A stretch of DNA of 50,776 bases from Chlorobi bacterium Chlorobi_1 (GTDB taxonomy: Bacteria; Bacteroidota; Chlorobiia; Chlorobiales; Chlorobiaceae): positions 1 through 50,776 of the forward strand of contig OMIK01000084.1 in assembly GCA_900299075.1 (NCBI GenBank). The letters run 5' to 3'. The translations under genes were made by a program, and so were the position numbers. Shown piece by piece: positions 46,719-50,776 of the stretch. Under the pieces are notes generated by a model that did not search any database, was not told the origin of the DNA, and worked only from the letters and a program-made list of their open reading frames with translations. The stretch's first letter is position 1, and every line of letters begins with the position of its first letter.

Positions 46719-48011
46719 TCACTCGGGGCAGATGCTCTTCCTGCCGAAGAGCTCATGGCCCCGGCGCATGATCTCCTCGCGGAAATCGGGGTGCGCGATG
46801 CTGGCCATCGCCTCGATGCGCTGGCGGAAGTTCTTGCCGAAGAGGTTGACGATGCCGTACTCGGTGACGACGTACTGCACGTGGGCGCGGGTGGTCACGA
46901 CGCCGGCGCCGGGCCGGAGCTGCGGCACGATCCTCGACTCCCCCCTGGCCGTGACGGATGGCAGGGCGATGATGGGCTTGCCGCCCGGCGAAAGCGCGGC
47001 TCCGCGGATGAAGTCCATCTGGCCGCCGACGCCGGAGAAGTGCTTCGTGCCGATGGTATCGGCGCAGACCTGCCCGGTCATGTCGATCTCGATGGCGCTG
47101 TTGATGGCGGCGACCTTGGGGTTCTTCCGGATCTCGCGGGTGTCGTTGATGTAGTCGGAAGGGAACATCTCGACGAGGGGGTTGTCGTCAACGAAGTCGT
47201 AGAGCTTGCGGGAGCCCATCAGGAAGCTGGCGACGATGATCTCGTTGTGGGTCTTCTTGTAGCGGCCGGTGATGACCCCTTTTTCGACCAGGTCGACCAC
47301 GCCGTCGGAGAACATCTCGGAGTGGACGCCGAGGTCCTTGTGGTTGCCGAGCGCGGCGAGCGTGGCGTCGGGAATGGCCCCGATGCCCATCTGCAGGGTG
47401 GCCCCGTCCTCGACGATGGAGGCGATGTACTGGCCGATCCTGAGCTCGGCGTCGCTGAGCGGATGCGGCGGGAACTCGGGCAGGGGCTCGTCGGACTCGA
47501 CGAGGGCGCTGATCTTGCTGACGTGGAGCAGCCCTTCCCCATGAGTGCGGGGCATGTGCGGGTTGACCTGGGCGATGACGTGCCTTGCGGTGTGGACGGC
47601 GGCGCGGGTAACGTCGACCGAGACGCCGAGCGAGCAGAAGCCGTGGCGGTCGGGCGGCGAGACGTGCACCAGGGCGACGTCGAGCGGCATGATATCGTTG
47701 TAGAACATCGAGGGCACGTCGCTGAGGAAGATGGGCATGGCGTCGGCGTCGCCGCACTGGACGGCGGAGCGGACGTTCCTGCCGACAAAGAAGGCGTTGA
47801 GGCGGAAGATGCCGTGGTACTCTGGCCTGACGTAAGGGGCGTCGCCCTCGGTGTGCAGGCTGACGATCTCGACATCCTTCAGGGAGGATGCCCTGCCGAC
47901 CATCGCCTTAACAAGCTTCGCCGGGGTCGCCGCGGCGGTCTGGAGGAAGACCCTGTCGCCGGACTTGATGGCCATGACGGCCTCTTCCGCCGATATCATC
48001 GGATAACGCAT
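46719..48011 (-). CDS. Acetyl-CoA hydrolase / 4-hydroxybutyrate CoA-transferase family protein
   Basis: Moves CoA between a short-chain acyl-CoA and a carboxylate, or hydrolyses acetyl-CoA. The 430-residue protein has two related CoA-transferase domains. The second carries the catalytic glutamate in GVHSEMFSDG, and GMSGIGG-type loops appear as TKHFSGVGGQMDF. Family markers MGIGAIPDATLAALGNH and VVTTRAHVQYVVTEYG are present. AAGGAG lies 8 bases before ATG 48011; the frame is open to 48092. Which acyl group is used cannot be told. The gene is alone between two hairpins, one of which (ACCCCC-CTCC-GGGGGT, about 48048-48063) is in its upstream region. Confidence 0.88.
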   Translation of the reverse strand: MRYPMISAEEAVMAIKSGDRVFLQTAAATPAKLVKAMVGRASSLKDVEIVSLHTEGDAPYVRPEYHGIFRLNAFFVGRNVRSAVQCGDADAMPIFLSDVPSMFYNDIMPLDVALVHVSPPDRHGFCSLGVSVDVTRAAVHTARHVIAQVNPHMPRTHGEGLLHVSKISALVESDEPLPEFPPHPLSDAELRIGQYIASIVEDGATLQMGIGAIPDATLAALGNHKDLGVHSEMFSDGVVDLVEKGVITGRYKKTHNEIIVASFLMGSRKLYDFVDDNPLVEMFPSDYINDTREIRKNPKVAAINSAIEIDMTGQVCADTIGTKHFSGVGGQMDFIRGAALSPGGKPIIALPSVTARGESRIVPQLRPGAGVVTTRAHVQYVVTEYGIVNLFGKNFRQRIEAMASIAHPDFREEIMRRGHELFGRKSICPE

Positions 48012-48175
48012 ATCGAACACTCCTTGTGGAGAACGGTTCCTGCCGGCACCCCCCTCCGGGGGTCCGCCTGGCGAAACCGCTCCTGAGTGCACATAAACCG
48101 GCAGCTGGAGTCAATGAACAGGAAGCAGGGGCGGGAATGGCTGGCTCCGGGGCTCCCGCCTCGCAAAACAAATGC

Positions 48176-49462
48176 CTACTGGAGCGAAGCTCCGTTTTTC
48201 CGGCGCAGGTAGGCCGGGGTGTCGGGCTGATCCTTCATGATCTGCTCGTCCTCGTCGCCCGAGGGCGCCACGGGCCTGGCTGCGCCCGGGATGCGTCCGC
48301 CGGCGAACTCCGAGGGCTCGTTGATCGCCAGGTTCTTCCGGATGTACGCAGGGATCCTGAGGTCCTCGGCAGGGGTCTCCTGGAAACCGACCGGCTGATT
48401 GGGCCTGACGGGGCCGGCGGCCGTGGCAGGCCTCACGCCCCGCTGCTCCTTGGTGCCAGTCTGCACCGCAGGGCGGGGCTCCTCGCCCGGCTCCTTGCGC
48501 TTGAAGCCGGTCACGATCACCGTGACGCGGATCTCGCCGGAGACCTGGGGCTCGTCGACGTAGCCGTTGATGATCTTCGCCTCGCTGCCGACCTGCTCCT
48601 CGATGAAGTTCATGGCGTCCGACATGTCGCGCATGGTGACGTCGCCGGTGATGTTGACCAGGACCCCCTTGGCGCCGCGGACCGAGATGCCGTCCATGAG
48701 CGGGCTGTTGATAGCGTCGGAGGCGGCCTTGAGGGCACGGCGCTCGCCGGCGACGGCGGCCGATCCCATGACGGCGTCCCCGGCCCCCTGCATGATGCTG
48801 CGGACATCGGCGAAGTCGACGTTGACGTGGCCATGGCGGGTAATGATGTCCGCGATCCCCTTGACAGCGCGGTAAAGCACGTCGTTGGCCATGTTGTAGG
48901 CCTCGGTGGCGCTGACCCCCTCCTCGGCGATGCTGAGGATCTTCTCGTTCTCGACGACGATGAGGGTGTCGATGTACTTGCGGAGCTCGGCGATGCCGCT
49001 GTCGGCGATGCGGGACTTGATCTGCCCCTCGAAGCTGAAGGGCCTGGTGATCACACCGATGGTGAGGATGCCCATGTTGCGGGCGATGGAGGCGACGACG
49101 GGCGCGGCGCCGGTGCCGGTGCCCTTGCCCATGCCGGCGGCGATGAAGACGAGGTCCGCCCCGCGCAGCTGCTGGGCGATGATCTCCCGGTCGTCCTCTG
49201 CGGCCTGCCGCCCCTTCGCAGGGTCGGCGCCGGCGCCGAGGCCGTTGGTGGCCTTCTTGCCGATCTGGACCCTGAGCTGGGCCTTCGAGTTCAGCAGCGC
49301 CTGCCGGTCGGTGTTCAGCACAACGAACTCGGTGCCGCTGATCTTCCTGTCGATCATGTTGTTCACGGCATTGCCGCCGCAGCCTCCGACACCGACGATC
49401 TTGATGCAGACGCCGCCCCCCTGGTCGCTGTCGAACAGCCCCGGGTCAAGTTCAAATGCCAT
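48176..49462 (-). CDS. ftsZ: Cell division protein FtsZ
   Basis: Tubulin-like GTPase that forms the Z ring. The 428-residue protein has the nucleotide fold from about 17, [14 protein letters not shown], and the tubulin signature at 110-118 reading GMGKGTGTG, with Lys113 where E. coli has glycine. The T7 loop lies in [11 protein letters not shown]. The globular domain ends near 325 and a disordered linker follows. Two stretches resemble the conserved C-terminal peptide: IPAYIRKN (370-377) and TPAYLRRKN (415-423) at the very end. Upstream frame extension to 49540 is not supported. It starts 38 bases after ftsA, in the usual dcw order. Confidence 0.97.
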   Translation of the reverse strand: MAFELDPGLFDSDQGGGVCIKIVGVGGCGGNAVNNMIDRKISGTEFVVLNTDRQALLNSKAQLRVQIGKKATNGLGAGADPAKGRQAAEDDREIIAQQLRGADLVFIAAGMGKGTGTGAAPVVASIARNMGILTIGVITRPFSFEGQIKSRIADSGIAELRKYIDTLIVVENEKILSIAEEGVSATEAYNMANDVLYRAVKGIADIITRHGHVNVDFADVRSIMQGAGDAVMGSAAVAGERRALKAASDAINSPLMDGISVRGAKGVLVNITGDVTMRDMSDAMNFIEEQVGSEAKIINGYVDEPQVSGEIRVTVIVTGFKRKEPGEEPRPAVQTGTKEQRGVRPATAAGPVRPNQPVGFQETPAEDLRIPAYIRKNLAINEPSEFAGGRIPGAARPVAPSGDEDEQIMKDQPDTPAYLRRKNGASLQ

Positions 49463-49500
49463 GATATCCGATCCCCTTTCTCTTTCCTGTTGTGATGTCG

Positions 49501-50776
49501 TTATAGCTGGTTCCAGAAGTCGGTCAGCTTCTTGACCCATTTGCCGCTGGCGGCAGGATCCTCTTTCCTGGGCTTCTGTTTCGGCTGCTCCTTGGCCGCG
49601 ACGGGCTCCTGGACGGATTCGGGCTGCCGGACGGGTTCGACGTCGATGCGGACCGCCTGTGCGGTGCTGACGGCCTCCTGGTAGACGCTGTTCTGCAGCG
49701 AGTGCGCGACCAGCCCCATGACCGTGGCGTACATCGGGTTGTTGATCGACTCCTTGATGCCGCCGGAGACCCCTTCGGGGTAGCCGATCCTGACATCGAG
49801 GCCGAGGATCTCCCTGGCCAGCTCCTCGGTGCCGGGCAGCAGCGAGCCACCGCCGGTGATGATCGCGCCGGCGTTGAGGTACTCGTAGTAGCCGGAGCGC
49901 CTGACGATGTCGCGCGCCAGCTCGAAGATCTCCATCATGCGCGCCTCGATGATGACGGTCAGCGAGCTCTTCGGAAAGGATTTGCTCGGCCGCCCCTCGA
50001 TACCGTCGATCACGATCTCCTCGTCGTCGCCCATCGACTTCGTTCTGGCGCAGCCGTAGCGGATCTTGACCTCCTCGGCCACGTCGTTGAGCGCCTTGAC
50101 GCCGTAGGCGACGTCATGCGTCACATCGTTGGCCGCGACCTTGATCACCTCGGAGTAGCGGATCGCGCCGTCGATGTAGATGGCCACCTCGGTGGTGCCG
50201 CCGCCGATGTCGATCACGACCACGCCGCTCTTCTTCTCGGTCTCCTTCATGACGGCCAGGCCGGACGCCACCGGCTCGAAGGTCATGGCGCTGACCTCGA
50301 GGCCGGCCTTCTCGATGCACTGCTTGATGTTTCGGATCTTGGTCCGGAGCCCGACGACGATGTAGGCGCTGCCGCGCATGATCGTGCCGGCCATGCCGAT
50401 CGGGTCGAGCACCCCCTCCTGGTCGTCGACGATGAACTCCTGCGGGATGACGTGGATGATCTCGTGGTCGATGTCGAGGTAGCGGATATTGGTCTTCGCC
50501 TTCTCGAGGAAGCGCTTGACGTCGGATTCGTTGACGATGCCGGTCTGGTTGACGCTGATTTCGGAGTTGCTGTAGATGCAGTGGACGTGGGCCCCGGAGA
50601 TGCCGACGTTGACCCCCTTGATCCTGATTGAGGACTCGCGCTCGGCGTCGGCGACGGCCCTCCTGATGGCGTCGACGGTCTTGTTGATGTTCACGACGGT
50701 CGCCCGGTGGAGCCCCTCGGAGTTCGAGCGCCCCTTGCCCAGGACATTGAGCTTGCCGACGTCATCCTTCTCGGCG
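49501..50776 (-). CDS. ftsA: Cell division protein FtsA, N-terminus beyond the window
   Basis: Actin-like protein that tethers FtsZ filaments to the membrane. About 425 residues are present; reading continues without a stop through the window end ([20 protein letters not shown]), so the first residues are missing and the apparent ATG at 50694 is internal. Visible are the SHS2 1C domain ([17 protein letters not shown]), the ATP motif [24 protein letters not shown], and the C-terminal amphipathic membrane-targeting helix [13 protein letters not shown] after a variable linker. It precedes ftsZ. Confidence 0.96.
   Translation of the reverse strand, partial: AEKDDVGKLNVLGKGRSNSEGLHRATVVNINKTVDAIRRAVADAERESSIRIKGVNVGISGAHVHCIYSNSEISVNQTGIVNESDVKRFLEKAKTNIRYLDIDHEIIHVIPQEFIVDDQEGVLDPIGMAGTIMRGSAYIVVGLRTKIRNIKQCIEKAGLEVSAMTFEPVASGLAVMKETEKKSGVVVIDIGGGTTEVAIYIDGAIRYSEVIKVAANDVTHDVAYGVKALNDVAEEVKIRYGCARTKSMGDDEEIVIDGIEGRPSKSFPKSSLTVIIEARMMEIFELARDIVRRSGYYEYLNAGAIITGGGSLLPGTEELAREILGLDVRIGYPEGVSGGIKESINNPMYATVMGLVAHSLQNSVYQEAVSTAQAVRIDVEPVRQPESVQEPVAAKEQPKQKPRKEDPAASGKWVKKLTDFWNQL

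Overview
This GC-rich window looks like chromosomal core DNA from a green sulfur bacterium (Chlorobi, probably Chlorobiaceae) or a close relative. This is an inference from gene content and protein style; no photosynthesis marker gene lies in the window. The pointers are a frdCAB/sdhCAB-type complex with one membrane subunit, an ATP synthase cluster that stops after atpH, a bacterial deoxyhypusine-synthase-like gene, FeoA/FeoB, a class II BirA leading a biotin operon, and many Sec-dependent lipoproteins. I see no prophage, insertion sequence, integron or CRISPR array.

Layout. 1-3600 (minus): lysC-purM-plsY-gpsA, with gpsA cut by the window start. 3712-6204 (plus): an NlpC/P60 lipoprotein, prmA and a Ppx/GppA phosphatase, converging on a methyltransferase-like gene (6201-7406). 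7549-8106: a four-helix-bundle gene broken by an in-frame amber codon. 8159-9850: an acyl-CoA ligase. 9960-16597 (minus): the biotin operon birA-bioB-bioF-bioG-bioC-bioD-bioA, mostly with 4-base overlaps, behind a palindromic BirA-type operator. Then a cell-wall amidase, topA, feoAB, a HIT protein, a lipoprotein, an MFS transporter and a Fibrobacter-major-domain lipoprotein. 26915-30355 (minus): sdhC-sdhA-sdhB. Next come a cyclase-family protein, an alpha/beta hydrolase, rlpA, a transaldolase-like gene, a DHS-like gene and the SRP RNA. 34873-38262 (plus): trpS, a HAD phosphatase and argS. Then nadD and bamD, tRNA-Ala(CGC), and galE-atpZ-atpI-atpB-atpE-atpF-atpH (minus). The last part has pgeF, a frameshifted DUF1847 gene, two small unknown genes, a CoA-transferase and ftsZ-ftsA, with ftsA running off the end.

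How the genes work together. The bio genes convert an ACP-bound pimeloyl methyl ester route into biotin, which BirA attaches to carboxylases and senses to repress its own operon. Sdh/Frd and the F0 subunits serve membrane energetics and, if this is a green sulfur bacterium, the reductive TCA cycle. PlsY and GpsA supply phospholipid precursors. FtsZ/FtsA, the amidase, RlpA, PgeF, NlpC/P60 and BamD serve division and the envelope.

The least expected signal is in the spaces between genes. Several hold short degenerate motifs spaced exactly 9 bp apart (AGGAC/AAGGAG on one side, TCCYT on the other), often as two arrays facing each other and often touching a stop codon. A 6-bp version sits between topA and feoB. 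Other points worth checking are a TrpRS with a probable iron-sulfur cysteine pattern, an ArgRS whose HIGH motif reads TVGR, an FtsZ with two C-terminal-peptide-like motifs, and two disrupted genes.
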